DNA of 64,000 nucleotides from Theocolax elegans (GCA_026168455.1 CM047425.1:8840001-8904000), one strand, 5' to 3'; shown: positions 27,901 to 41,700, counted from the first letter of the stretch. Notes: generated by a model from the letters alone, not told the origin. Made by a program: numbers and translations.

Positions 27901-30900
27901 TGGTTGAGGTTGTGGTTGCGGTTGTTGTTGCTGTATAGGTGGATGCTGTATTACCGGTTGAGGCTGTAATTGTTGTTGTAACAGAGGTTGATGATGTTGC
28001 TGGTGAAGTTGAGGCTGAAGTGGTTGAGCTATCATCGTCGTTGGTATCGTGGGTGCGCTGTAGAATAGTATTTCTTGCACTGGCGATAACGGAATGAAAA
28101 CACCTCCGTGGCTCTGCTGAATAATTGGTAAAAATCAAAATTTATTTAGGTTTCTACTTTATATTACTATTTTAATAGAACTAAATGAAACAAAATAGTC
28201 TACGACATATATCAGCTGCGATTGAATTTCGGTTTTAATCTACTGTTTGTGATATTTTCCTCTAGTCCAATAGTATTAGTTACAATAGTAGTTCTAATTT
28301 AGTTATTTATTTAATTTATTAATTAATGTTGCTTTATGAAGCTGTTGATGGGGTGAAGGTAATTATTCAACTTCTGTGCATATAATAAAGTTAATTTCAT
28401 TGTTTTTTAAATATCCTTGTTTTTATTACTAGTGCGTTGACTCAGTGATGCTACGATCAAAATTCAAATGTTAAAATTTCAATACATTGACAAGCAGTAA
28501 GTAAAATGTTATAATTCATTAGGTTTAAATACAAAACCTATAATTATTTATGTATATTCAAATGTATTCGTTCTTATAAATAAAGGTATAGCCTGACGAG
28601 GATGACGAAAAGTCAAAAGATCGAGAAATATTCTTTTAAAATATTCTGACACTATAAAGTAATTATACAAAATGAAACATTTATATAAAATATAGTTTAT
28701 CCGAAATTAATTTTCGAAAAAAACATATCCTTCAATTTTTCGCGTTTAATATTTAAGGTATATATTTATACAAGTAAATTTTTTAAATATACACAGAGAT
28801 CGATAATTGATGGGCATTAATTTTCAAACATACATTTGAAAACTTTATGATCAAAATAAATCGGATTTTATAAAATAATTGTAATTTTGTATCGCGAAAG
28901 ATTATCGAATAAAACCGAATAAAAATGAAATAAACTTCTATTCCAGAAGGGTATCAGGTAAGTAACGAATATAAAGGTAAGAATAAAAATCGTTTAGAAA
29001 GTACCGCATGTAAAAGCGTGGCTGGTTCATAGATTATGCTCGTAGGTGGGCCTGCAGCTTGATGAATGTGCGGATGCTGAGGCTGGGGATGGTAAAGGGT
29101 GGTCGTGCCCGCGAGGTCGATCGTGTTAACTTGGTAAATCGGCTGTTCACTCGGTTGGTAGACCGTCATCTCCTGGACATCGGTGGCCGGATGCTCGATG
29201 ACGTTTTGCGGTCCAATTGCGACGCTCGGAGGTGGTAAGGGCGGAAGGGACCGAGACAGCTCCAGGAGATCGTGGGCCGCTTCCGTTTCCGCAGCAGACC
29301 TGGAGACGCAGTTACAGAAATCCACGTCATTTCCAGGTATATAGTGACGTCAAATGCCTATACCAACCCCTTATCGATCGATCGGTAATTACGTCAATAA
29401 TCACAATTATTGACCGGTTGCATCGTCTAACTTTCTACACCATAGACCAAGTAATCCCTTCAATCGCACTAATTGCAATTGCATAGAATCTCACGAAATT
29501 GATCGCCTCTTGTCTTCCTCGCAAACGTGGTGATTCATTCAACTGTCATTTCGTGCAACGGCTACTATTACTGTTTTTATCGCATTTAATTGCATACTTT
29601 TTAATTTATATATGAATCCGCGTGCACGTCTATACGAGTCTAATCTTTTGCGACACCAAACAACTTGGGGGAGATTCTGACAATGAAAATCACAATTCTA
29701 ATTAAGCTGCCACAAATTCCCCATGTGTGTCGCCGCAAAACTAAAGAGAGCATTACTGTGCGGTATATTCACTCAAAGTATTAATTCCAACTGTCTAAGT
29801 TAGACATGTACGAGTATACTTTTCATAATATTAAAGGGTATATGCTTATTCATCTCTTTGTTTCATATATAAAATGCCTTGGGTTCTATTTGATTCCTTA
29901 TAATTTGTAATTTTACGTTTAATTATAGTTAAATAATGAATGCATGATAAGAGAAAAATGTTAATTTTAGGTTAGACCTCGTTAATATAGTGCTAATTAT
30001 ATTGATATACGTTGATACTAAACAGTATGAAATCAACAATCACGATACGTAATTTAAATTAAAATAGCTAATAATATTTATGTAAAGTAAGAAAGTTTAT
30101 GTTATTTTTTGATAATCCATACCCTTAAAAATAAATGCATGGATGTACTTGACAGAAAATCTTTTTGAATTATCGTTGTAAAATACATATTGTGTATAGG
30201 CTGACCAAACATCGCTTTCACTACTAGCTGTCTATCTGCGTGCATATGTCGCCAATCTTATTTTTCCTTCTAATTCAAATAACATTATACATAATTTTGT
30301 TAATTAAGAATAAATTAATAATTATATCGGAAATATATCAATTATTTAAAATATGTTTGATCGGATTAATTAAATGTAAATGTGTTATTATTTTACGTTC
30401 TGATAATGTGTTTAATCAGTGAATTTTGAATTTCCTTTCTTGATTTAATTTACCTGTATTTTACTAATAAGAACAAAATTAATACAAATTGCGACACCAA
30501 TTACCGAATGTATTTTAGTACAAATTATACTTGACGCGAGTATGTACGTATATACGTATATACCGTTATGTAATTTCGTTTGGTAGTTAAAATATTTTGA
30601 TGTATATTTGTAGATGGTTACGCGCATTTTAATTTAAACGAAATTTGAATTTATTATAAAAATGAAAAAGATGTTAATAAAAAAATATTGAAGGTAATAA
30701 TAGTCTATAACGTACCTATCTCTAAAAAGTGGTAATTCATTGCTGGTAGGTGGTATACAAGTTGGCCTCGATAGCAGCACATCGTTTTCGTAGCAATGGA
30801 TTGGCTTCGATTGTTTTGGTCTTGAGAACGCAGACTTTGCTGCAGGCTGTTCAATTGATCTCGGTGGTCGTTCCGGCGATACGCGAATTCTAGCTGGGTT

Positions 30901-33140
30901 TGTCTCCTCGAAACCTGACGATTCCGAAATGGATTTTCCATCTTTGGTACCCGGTTTAGTTAGTATAAATGAGGCCGCAGTTGGTTTTGCCGTAGCTATG
31001 CTAACAAGTGGAGTCGTTGGCGCTACGATCACTGGAAGTCGGTCTTTTGTTTGCAACTGCGTCACCGAGTTCCCTGTTACCGTCGCATCGTCTTTCTTTG
31101 TCGAAAAATTGTGAGCTGAAATTCGTCAATTATATACAGAAACTTTTTCAATTATAAACCTTAGAAAAATGTATAAAACTTTATCGAGAATGTATATCGA
31201 CAAAACGATGATTTTAGCGTCAAATGGATATGAAATTCAATGTATACTTTATTTATATGCCATAAATTCACGTGTTAAACAGTTACCAAGTTATTAAAAA
31301 TAAATGTATTATGATGCGTCTATTGCATATGCATGTTTAGTAAAAGAATATTAATAATGTTTAATGTACGTGTATATATACCCTAGTATAACTCTGACCA
31401 TAAATGTATTGTATTTTAATCTAAAAAATGGCCAACTGTCGTAAAATACCCAAAAGAATATCCAATTATTGGGAAAATCGTTTTATTTCACTCTCAAATG
31501 TTGAATGTCTACTAGGGTAGTTTATACAATTATTTTCTGTAAATAAAATCTTCATAATACGTACTAAGAGACAAAGAATTTTTCAAACATTTAAATATTT
31601 CTTGCATTAATACATTGAAAATGTAGGTGCGTGTATATGCACAAATATATATATATATATATATATAGCTTAAGTGAAACGTAAACTACTGCATCTTGCA
31701 AAGAAAGAAAATTGGTAAATATATGTGTTACGAACAAGTCGACCGGAAAGTCTTTTTATTGCTCATAGAATCAATGTAAATTTGTAAAGAGGTAGATTTC
31801 AAGGACTTGTTAAGTGAGTTGATTGGGTAACTAATTGCCAATATATAGAGAACTAATAGTTTGAGCGTTGCGATGCGAAAATTAGAGCGTTATAATGATG
31901 TACAATAGGCAATTAGTATTAATTGAAGAGCATTCAGGAATAAGAGTGACTCTAATTTAAAATCGTATAATTTTGGATATCCGCGTATATGTTTCTCATT
32001 TAATTTCCATCATCGTGTTGATGTCATATTTATGCAATTATATCAAATAATTATACTGTATACCTGTATAGATAGAGTAATGATTTTTGGAGTTATTTCG
32101 AACACACTTCAATGTTTATTACTTGTAGCTATTTTCTCTTTGGTTTGTTATACCATCGATAATTAATTAGAGGATAATTTATACACTTGTGTACCTTTTT
32201 ATACAAGTGTACGCAAGTATAAGCAAATGGAATATATATATATATATTAATTCAATTAATATTGTTTTTCAATGGGTTCTACAATTGCAAAGAGAGACGC
32301 GTATTTGAAGAAAATTTTAAAAGAAAATTCTTTTTTTAGAAAGTTTCAACCTACTTTTTAACGAGATTAATGAGATATTTATAATTCGACAAAAATACAA
32401 TACATTATTCTCAGTTGGATGTATATGTTCGATTATCGATTTAAAATTTATGATAATTTGTAAAATAGGTTAAGTATCGAAAAGATTTTTTTTAAAAAAA
32501 AGTACCTAATTTAAAATTGATTGAACAGTCTTTTGTACATTAGAGATTTACCTTGTTGTATTGATTTTTATTTTACTTCATACCATCTACACAAACAGAA
32601 TTGATTTTTAAAAAAATAATAATTTAACCTGTGTGTATGTACATCGCGTTCATAATTACATAAATCGTTTCTAATATTTACACACTTATGCATCTACTCT
32701 TACATCACGTGCCTCACGAATAGGCAGAAGATAATTGAAGTTAAGCGCGTTTATGTATATATATAAGACACCGGAAAAGAGAAGATAAAAAAAGGATAAG
32801 TAACCCTAACGAGTTTCAGTTCGGTATAAAGAAACACGTGGGTTAAGAACCACCTTGCACGAGGAAGCACTATAAAAATGAAAGAAAGAAAAGAAAGTGC
32901 ACAGGCGGTGTATACAGGTTGATCTTTACCTGGAGCACCAGGTGGCGCGTATCGTGGCTTAGGTGCTGGTAACTTTGTCTGCTGTGGTTCCTTTGCCGGT
33001 GGTGGCAGAGATGGTGGTGGTGGTGGTGGTAGCGTGGGTGGTGACGGACTCCTATACCGTGTGCTCCAATCTTCAAAACCTCTGACGCTGTTGATATACT
33101 TGTTGCACAAAGCTTTCTTTACCATGTAGCAACGCGGCAT
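24947..33140 (-). CDS. scrt: Scratch zinc-finger transcriptional repressor (Snail superfamily)
   Basis: Five coding exons, 5' to 3': 33140-32930, 31115-30716, 29299-29005, 28116-27408 and 25392-24947. Total 2061 nt (686 aa), every junction in phase. The N-terminus MPRCYMVKK is a SNAG repression motif, followed by a proline-rich stretch. A conserved [17 protein letters not shown] segment opens exon 3. Exon 4 has a Gln/Pro tract at about residues 333-436. Five C2H2-type fingers span about 533-669; finger 1 is split by the last intron, and finger 5 ends in Cys (KHLESAC). Finger sequences such as [29 protein letters not shown] and [14 protein letters not shown] are diagnostic of Scratch. Scratch proteins repress non-neuronal genes in developing neurons by binding CAGGTG E-boxes through fingers 2-5. 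A second SNAG gene lies upstream in divergent orientation. The UTRs are not resolved. Confidence 0.94.
25393..27407 (-). other. scratch intron 4, with paired E-boxes
   Basis: AT-rich intron splitting the first zinc finger. Donor GTATGT follows the codons for CCEC, and the acceptor is CTGTCAACAG. It holds a distinct segment at 26355-26430 with CAGGTG at 26361 and an inverted CACCTG at 26412, flanked by matching ACTTGGGG/CCCC elements. Around 27120-27260 composition is again more complex. No coding sequence was seen. Confidence 0.45.
27713..27960 (-). repeat. Gln/Pro-coding trinucleotide and hexanucleotide tract in scratch exon 4
   Basis: On the minus strand this is a run of CAA/CAG and CAACCA/CAGCCT-like units coding for poly-Q and QP repeats. 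Its purine/pyrimidine-biased repeats also open long meaningless frames on both strands. Such tracts are usually length-polymorphic. Confidence 0.9.
28117..32929 (-). other. scratch introns 1-3
   Basis: The three introns (28117-29004, 29300-30715 and 31116-32929) are AT-rich. They contain an (AT)n microsatellite at 31645-31667 and scattered TA runs. I see no additional exon with splice borders that keeps the frame, and no RNA gene. Confidence 0.5.
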
Positions 33141-34339
33141 TTTGCTTCACTCTCGATATAATCGAATATTCGATAAATCGTTATTAATATTGTTGTCAAT
33201 TGTTATCGTTATCTTTATATACGGTTATATATTTATTTATCTTTTCGTTATATTTTATTTTTATATTTATTTTATTTTATTTTATTTTTTTCAACAAAAT
33301 TTCATCATTTCCGCACGTTTTTCTCACTCGGTATATTATATCGATTCGCGCAATTTCACTCGGTCGGACAGTCGAAAAGCGTCTCGTATTCGCGAGCCAA
33401 TTTCCGCTTGTTTGAATTCTCTTTCCTTAGAGTATCCCCTTTCACTTGTTTTTCTTTTTTCTTCTGCTCTATACCTCTTTTTATGTCTGCAGTCGGGTCT
33501 CAATATATATATGTATCACGTTATATACATATACTATATCCGTAGATCCTCTCAAATATTTTTCCTCCTTCTCTCTCCCTCGTTTAATTCCAATATTGTT
33601 AAATTATTTTCTTATCGCGTGTAAATAAATCGCCACTCCCGCGTTCAACGTATTCCTAGAGCTCCAAATTTTTGTTTATCTTCATTTTACACGCACGTGG
33701 TATTTGCTTGCTTTGAATTATATAATATTTGTGGCGTTTCCCTTGTTTCTCATTTGTTTACCTTGTTGCAATATTGCTTTCGTTGTATTCATGTGGGTGG
33801 AAGTTTGTTGATTAATCTATATAGCGTATATATATATATGTATATATATGTGTGTGTGTGTATGTATGTTACATATATTTATACGTGGATGCAAATGTAT
33901 ACATATACATTGTACACGTTACGCATTACACGAGCGTGGGTGTCTTTGCGTTTGTGTGTGTGTGTATATATATATATACTTTACAGATACATATATCACA
34001 AAATCCAGTATCGTGTAGTAGATAAAAATGTAGTCCCGCTAAGGGAGTTTAATGCATCCCCTTGGTCAGTCTGTATATTGCAAGTGCACGTGGCGTATGT
34101 TACCTGGGCGTATACGTTGCGTGCAGTGTATATTTTTATATATATAGATATATACACCCCGTGTACGACTAGTCGTCGCGTTCTTATTACCCACCTGCGA
34201 ATCTCGATTTACACAAACGAGCGATTCTTAGCTGATATCGATCCTATATGTATCTGTATATCTATGTATGCATGTATGTATATACGTATATATGTATACG
34301 TACAATAACGTTTATACATATGCATGTATATTATCAAAG
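33141..34339. other. Upstream flank of scratch, TA/TG microsatellite-rich
   Basis: The sequence immediately before the scratch start ATG (minus strand GCAAAATGCC) must contain 5' UTR or an upstream intron. It is T-rich on the plus strand, with TATATATG and TGTGTG microsatellites between 33820 and 34010. No coding sequence is supported. Confidence 0.4.
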
Positions 34340-36600
34340 TCTTGGCGTCTCTCTCTCTCTTTCTTTCTCTGTCTTTCTCCGTCTTTGACTCTCTCTCTGT
34401 CTTCCTCGGTTTGCCGCAGCGTAGGTTAATGCAGCGTCTTCTCGTCGGGACATTAGTTCGGTCTAGTTCGAGTCTCGCGATACCGCATTTCGAACGTCGA
34501 GACCGTTGGAGATCGAGCTGGAAGTCCGAGGGGTTGCACCCGTGCTCGAGGTCGCCGAAACCTCATCTTCGAGTACGTGCAGGGCACGAGGAGTCCCCTC
34601 CGACACAATGTGTGTGTATGTGTGTGTGTGTGTAGAGCCGCCGAGCGAGAGAGAGCAACAAGTTGGACAACAGGTCCGCGCGCACCCCTGCAGCGCCTCG
34701 CTATAAGGTTAGTCGCCTGGTATACGTAGGATCCGACGTGTCGGTTGCGGTTGCTCCCTCGTATAGCGAGGGTCGATACACGCACACGTACGTGGGCCGA
34801 GCGGCGGGTGTCCGTGTGGGAGCCTCGGTGCAACGGGGAAGGGCGCACCGAACGAGGACCGCGTATTATAGGAGTCGGTTCCACTTCGCAACCCTGCAGA
34901 GCGACGCAGGGTATAGAAGGGACGGAAGGGACTCTGGTGGTGTCCCCGGTACTCCGTACTCCGTACTCCGAAACCCACCGGTGGCGCAGCAGTCTCTCCG
35001 TCTCGTCTCCACTACTACGACTACCACTACCACTACCACTACTATTCGCCGTCCCTCGTTTCGTTTTTATACACGGAGCGGAGGCTACTGCTGCCACCAC
35101 CGCCCGTTGCGCGGCTTTATCGAACGCGTGCACAGCTCGCTCGTCTCTCTTTCTCTTTGCCTACTACTTTCGCCCCTCGGGTTCTGCGCGTGTATGCGTG
35201 TACGTGCACCCCCTGTATCCTGTATATATCTCTCTCTCTCTATATCTCTGTACGTACGTGTAGGCACACCGAGTACCCGACTCTCTCGAAACGCGCACTG
35301 CGGTCCGAGCGTATTCGCGGTCGAATCACTGCGCCAGTCGTAGCCGCCGGAGGGGTAAACGCCGAAGGATCGCGGGGAAGGGTGCAGCGTCAGACGGAAG
35401 GAAGGAAGGAAGGACGCAGTCGGAGGGACACGGAGACACAGAGAGACACAGACACAGAGAGAGGTGGGATGGGGGCGTACACCGAATTAAAAAGGGACGA
35501 GCAGAAATTTAAAGAAAACGTAAAACGGGAGTGCGAGAGAAGAGTAGGAGGAAGAGGAAGAGGAGGAGGAGGAAGAAGGAGGAGAAGGAGAAGAAGAAGA
35601 AGAAGAAGAAGGAGGAGGAGGAGGAGGAGGAGAAGAAGAAGCGAGTACCACCTGTGGGCGCGCAGAAGCAACAATTGTCCGCCGTATGCGGGAGGGTAGA
35701 GGAGCGCGACTACATGGCTCGCGATACCGGGTGTGGCTGGGGTGCGACTGTCGCCCCTGCGCGAGGTGCACCCGGCACGCACACTCGCGCGCCCCTCTTC
35801 TGCGCCCTGGCCGGCGGCGGCTCCGCTCCGCTCCGCTCGACGGAGAGAGAGAGGGTGCGCTCGCGTTTCCGTGGGCTCGGAGTTCGGAGCCAAGCTTCAA
35901 CGAGCCGAGGGAGCGAGAGGACACCCGGATCTCTCCGCAGCCCCTCGCACTCGTGCGCCGGCGTGACTGCGCGCCCGCGGCCCTCCCTCGTCCTCTCTTT
36001 CGCTCGGTGCGCCCGCGTTCGCTCCCTCTTTCTTCTCGACGCCCTCGTATGTACACACACCCGCGGCTACTCGGGAGCGAGCGAGACCGAGCGAGACCGA
36101 GAGAGCGGCCGCATCGATTTTCGGTGGCTCCGGCGCGCCGCTCGCTCTTCGCTTCGGGGTTCGCGGCACAGACCAACACCTGTTACCGCATCGAACGAGA
36201 GACAGGAACGCGTGCGAGAGAGGGATGGAGCCGGACCCCACCGAGTTGAAACGAGAGTCGAGACCCGGCCCACAATCGATAGACGGGCAACGTTGCATCA
36301 AGCTCGAGATAAAGACCAACGAGGACACGAGACCTCGACGCGTCTCTTTATCTCCCTCTCTCCCTTTCTCCCTTTCTCTCCTATCTACCCCTGCCTACCC
36401 CTACCTACCCCTGCCTACCCCTACCTACCCAACGCTATCCTCTTTTCTCTCGTTTTCGCCTCGTTCTTAACCCTATATACTCGCCGCTTCCCGGAGGCAA
36501 ATAACGGAGATGACGAGCTTGCGTCTTTACGCGTAAAAGAGAGAGGGAATCAGAGAGCGACGGAAGTGAAGTATACATCTACCAGGCGAAAAGAAAACAC
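34340..36600. promoter_or_regulatory. CpG-rich island upstream of scratch, probable promoter/5' UTR
   Basis: Composition switches abruptly to high GC with frequent CpG and long CT, GA and CCG runs, including a 96-base pure purine tract at 35546-35641 and a CTACCCCTRC minisatellite at 36385-36430. Long open frames on both strands are a by-product of the low stop-codon density. The position 1.2-3.5 kb upstream of the scratch ATG suggests the promoter or a non-coding first exon of scratch. An E-box CACCTG is at 36177-36182. Promoter use is inferred. Confidence 0.45.
35546..35641 (+). repeat. 96-base pure purine tract (GAA/GGA)n
   Basis: This is an uninterrupted run of A and G made of AGG, GAA and GAG triplets. 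Mirror-like segments make it a potential triplex-forming sequence. It has no protein-coding meaning. Confidence 0.9.
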
Positions 36601-38526
36601 CCAGAGCGCGAAAATACCTTCGCATCACCAAAGTTTAACTGATTTTCAGCTTCAAAACCACTTATGCCTAATTTTAACTTTCTATACCCTTTTCACATTC
36701 TCTCTTATTGTTCTTTCCATAAACGGTAATAATTACTAAATTGCTGATTTCGCCAGTTTTTCTTTCTTCCAGTTTTAACAAAGAAAATAAATTTTCAAGG
36801 GCTCCAAATTTTGCAGATTCGAAGATTATAACATAATGATCGAGCAGTTACGTAAAGACTCATCATAAAGAGCTTATGTATTGAAATAAAGTTCATTCAC
36901 TGCTTGACGACTCTTTATCGCTTCCCTAATTGAACTGTCAGATGCACTCTTATACATTTTATAACTTCGTTAATTATAAATTTTAATGATATTTCGTATA
37001 CACTTATTATATGTATTTTAAATTAATTAATTCCGAAACTTTTACTTAAATAATATATCCATAGATTTTGTTATAAATATAACGATGATGGTTCATTTGC
37101 ATGAGCTACTCTCAAATATATATATGTATATACAATGTTACTCGTTTAACTTTCATGTGGAGCGAAATATTTATTACAATTAATTAGGAAAGGTATAATA
37201 TATGTCATAGAATTATAAAAATTATTATCAGTGTTTAACAATTCTTAAAAATAAAACTATCTTAATTTTATAGGTTGAAATAAAAAAGGTTCTATATCCT
37301 GGATTATTTCTAACTTTAGGAGATGTTTGCCTGTATATAAATGTATAAAGAAAATCACTATAGTATATAGTTTAGTAGTAGCTTTTATTCTAAAGTCATG
37401 TTGTGTGTGCCGTTATCCTAAAGTTTACAAAAATATTAATAACAATATGTTCCATCCGTATGAAAATAATACAAAGGAAAAATTTAATAATTTTCATGTG
37501 TGTATTAAAAATAATATGCATATACGACTAATTAAGGATTTTGATTTCATAACAACGTAATACACTCGTTCTATATATATATATACATATATATATTTAC
37601 ATTTATCCGTAAAATAATTTATTTTGCGTTATAAAAACACACAATACGCATATTAATTAAATCATTATTTTACTAAAATGAAAAATTTAATTACCGTACG
37701 TGAATATACATTTAATTATTATACTCTGCGCACAGGTATATATTTTTGCAATTCTAATATTCTAGGAAGATATTAAGTCTTGATTAATGCAACATAATTT
37801 GTATACGTATGGTACGTATACAACTAAAACTATTGCGCTATTATATCATGAATGTATTATATAATTTGGAGGTAAGTATTATATCAGTGTATGTACGCGA
37901 CAGAAAATTGTTATTTATCATTTATAGATCAGTTTAGCTTATACACATTCAACATTTATATCATAATACATTAAATTTATTAAACACTGTCGATCGTCAA
38001 CTATATCTTTTAAAATATACATAAATAAACGTTTGAGATAACACTAATAATTGTAGAGAAAAAATGTCGCGTTCTCTCTGTTAATATAGAATATATATAT
38101 AGAAAGAAAGAAAGAGAAAAGTTTGTAAAATTAAAAGAGCGTATATAGGTATAAATGTAGCCAAAAAATGGCTCATTTGTTTGGAGGTTGGAAGTTTTAG
38201 CCGAGGCCTCATTTTCATCCAAAATCCGTGTAAAACGTGTAATTGCTCGTGAGACTAAAAAGGAGTAGAAGAGATAGGGAATGATAGAAGAGCAACAACG
38301 AGAACTAGATGCCATGGAAAAGAGACCACGCGCGTTACAAAAATGGGAAGGGATGAGCCAAATGAGGGTGAGAGGAGAGTGGAAGTGGTCGGTGGAAAAA
38401 GGGGTGAAATTCCGCATTATAGTGGCTCGTATATAGAGAAAGAGGAAGAGAGCCGAAGAGAGAGAAAGAGAGAGAGAGAGAGAGAGCAGAAGACGCGGCA
38501 ACGGCACGGTGGAAAACGCGCGAGCG

Positions 38527-38539
38527 GTTGCCGAGCAAC
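38527..38539. promoter_or_regulatory. Perfect RFX X-box
   Basis: GTTGCCGAGCAAC fits the RFX consensus RYYNYY-N1-3-RRNRAC exactly and is nearly palindromic. It sits in a GC-rich, unique patch (38500-38660) inside an otherwise AT-rich region. RFX factors act in ciliated sensory neurons. Whether this site is used is unknown. Confidence 0.4.
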
Positions 38540-38681
38540 GAGACCGGGCTGCACGCGGAAAACAATCGCGGCGTGTTATGCGCGACGGAGCCAACTTTGT
38601 CGTGACAGCGGAGCAGCGTGCGCCACGGTATACCGTCGCGACGGCTACACCCTTTTGTGCATCTGCCTATATATATGTATA

Positions 38682-38683
<2 letters not shown>

Positions 38684-38714
<31 letters not shown>
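38684..38714. repeat. (TC)n microsatellite
   Basis: A perfect TC run of about 31 bases, near a complementary (AG)n run at 38461-38486. Confidence 0.9.
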
Positions 38715-38718
<4 letters not shown>

Positions 38719-41700
38719 ACGTGGTAGTTGATGCTGACGCTGTTACTTTTATCTTGGAAATCGAAGTAGCCACCTATACAGAATAAAGAGAAGGGGAGTT
38801 AAGTTCCTTGGACCCGTACTATTCACAACACTTTGATACAACGTTCCCATACTCTCTTCTACATATATATACATATTGGATTCATTGTGCGGAACACGTG
38901 TCTTGGCCTCCTGTCTTGTATTACGCGACTTACGGCAACCTTCGTTCTTCTTCTTTTTTTCTCCCTCTTTTCGACACAACTGTTTATGCGGCTACTGCGG
39001 CACTTTTTCGCAAAAACTGACTTTGAATCAACATTTGCTTTACAAATGTTGCGTAAATATTGGACCAAATAAACGATGGAAGAGTGCGCGTTTTTTTCCT
39101 TATAAGATTTGTTTGGATTTACGCTTTAGGGGAGGACGACTTTTTTTTTCGAGTATATAGCTTGTTTCGACTCTAATGCGAGGGGTTAACGTGACTGGGG
39201 ATTTTGGTTTTTATATCAGACTTTTTTGTTGTGCAGTTATACTTGCTCAAACTTTTATATCTATTTACAATTTTTTTTCCTTTTTTTTCATAAATATGTA
39301 ACGGTTGGTATAAACGAAAATGGGACGTTTTATAAAATTTATTATACGGAATAGTTAAATAAAGAAAAGCCTTTGAAGTTAATTCCTCCTAGTCTACATT
39401 ATTAACATTTAAAGATAAACATATAATTTCATCCTTCAAATTAAATAATCATATATTCATTTATGAAATTATAAGTACACTCATAACCGGAATGCGTTTA
39501 TATGTATATCCTTTGCAATAATTCAAGGTAACATTTAGAAGAATAATTTTCATACAAACTATTTAATTAATACACAGTGAAATAATGTAATATAATTCAT
39601 CTTCTTATTTAAAGTATTTGGGGTATAATATATATGTATTTTAATAATCTTTAATTATTTTTCTAATGTTTTCAAGAAGGGATATGAACATATAAAAATT
39701 GTTTGTATAAATATGAGATTTAAACATTTTATATATTTTAATAAAGTTAATGAAGTTATTTAAATTAAAATTAATAGGTTACCAAATGTGATTAAACCGC
39801 AGTATTAACTATTTAATCATTATAGAGAAAATCTGTTAAATAATTATTAATATCTAATGATTAAAAGCGATACACGTTACAATTTTGTTATTTACCCTAA
39901 ACTTTAATAACTACCTGTTGTTTTAATTTAAGACAATTTTCAAAGATATCTTTTGTTTCAAATAAATATATACGACACTCAAATTATAGGTATAGAAGTT
40001 AATGATAGCTGTGCTTTTTAACGAAAAATAATTATCTTTTAAACATCGCGATATTTTCAGTTAAAAGGATTGAAGATAATGAAATGTTAAAAAAAAGACA
40101 ATAATCTATTGTGATTACGATTGTTCTCAGTTGCACTGTGATTTCCAATAATGTGAACATTGAATAATGGAATGTATATACATATATATATATATATAGT
40201 GTCGAGTATATCCGCTAGGTGTCTAACTCTTATGGTATTACAGCCAATTTAAAACTTAATTTTTAATGTAGACAAAATGTATGCTTATAAATAATGTAGC
40301 AAATAAATAAATACACTTAGAATGTGTTTATTTAATATAACAATTTGATAATTTATTAAGAAATTTAATTGGATGAAATTTGTATAAATGCGTAGTTGAT
40401 AATGTAGATAATAGATTGTGAACTGTTTGTTAATAATATAAATACATTGTCTTTAAATTGCATATACACGTAATGTAAATTATTGCATTAGTGTGTAGTA
40501 CTAACAAGGAGAAGGCATGGCCTTTGGAAAAATTGGATTAAAATTATGGAACATGATTCTTTACCCCAAATAAGAAAGCTCGTGTCTCGAGGTTTGTTTT
40601 CTATTCGAAAAATCGTGGAGGAAAAATCAATTGAAACATTTCATTAAAAATTAACGTAAGTTTTACAATATTTTTCAATATTTTTCGATAAAATTATATA
40701 ACTTTTTAACCGTTTGATGTATTCAAACAAACCAAAGTTGTATAATAACTCTTAATACTATATAGCTTTCTTCTTGTTTATAGGTAATAGTTATAGGTTT
40801 AATAAAACTGTAAATAATTTTAATAGGCATATAGTCCTTTTTTCCTAGATTTTTAAAAAGCATAATATATCTTTATCCTTAAGGTTCTTCGGACAAAATC
40901 CTGAAACACAATTATTTTTATTTAACCGAAGAATTATATTTCACAATTTCAAAAACATGCGTCAGTATAATTTCAAGTAAAAAAAATCCATCGTCTCCTT
41001 GTAAATGTGATTTATTATTCGTTTTAATAAAAATTGTAAAAATTAAAATAAAGTGAATATCATAATGTTGTAGATATAGCAACATCAAGAGATAAATAAT
41101 ATTTCCTACATTTTCTATGTATATATATACACACACACGCGCACACACGTACACATATGTACATATGATTTTTGTGCGGAAAGTAAAACGTAAATGTTAC
41201 ATCTGACGAGTTAACGCGCCCCATCGAATGTCTCTCCCTCCCCCTCATATAATACTAACTGCGATCTTTCTTCCCTAAAATTCCCAATCGATTCTATAGA
41301 AATGTCCAACAACAAGGGCACACCACCAGCACAGAGTCCACGGGAAGTTAAAAGTCTCGCACGCAATTCCGCCTCCTCTTGAATCACGAGCTTGATACAT
41401 GTGTGTGTGTGTGTGTGTGTGCTTGCACGTGTATATATATATGTATATACGAGGAAACTGGAGCGGTCGTCGGTGATAGGTATATATACGAGCGCGCGAG
41501 CTCTGGCAAAAGAAATCAATAAACAGGATTCGAATAAGAAGGACACGCGGCTCGCGCGTGTGTGTACATAGACCTCTGGGTGCATATAGCATGTATAAGC
41601 GTTATGCAACACGCGCCACACGATCGGTGCACGGCAAGACTCCGGGCACCTGAACAAAAAACAACCTAAAAAGAGGGTGGCCGGGTGGTGAGGGGTGAGA

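Noticed and set aside
27647..28138. Thr/Ser-rich minus-strand frame and Val-rich plus-strand frame over the Q/P tract
   Set aside because: Out-of-frame readings of the CAA/CAG repeat; the Gln/Pro frame is the one that joins neighbouring exons in phase and leads into the zinc fingers.
35531..36739. 402-codon open frame on the plus strand and several long frames on both strands of the same island
   Set aside because: Composition is repeat translation (poly-K/E, R/S-rich) and frames are open on both strands because GC-rich CT/GA repeats lack stops.
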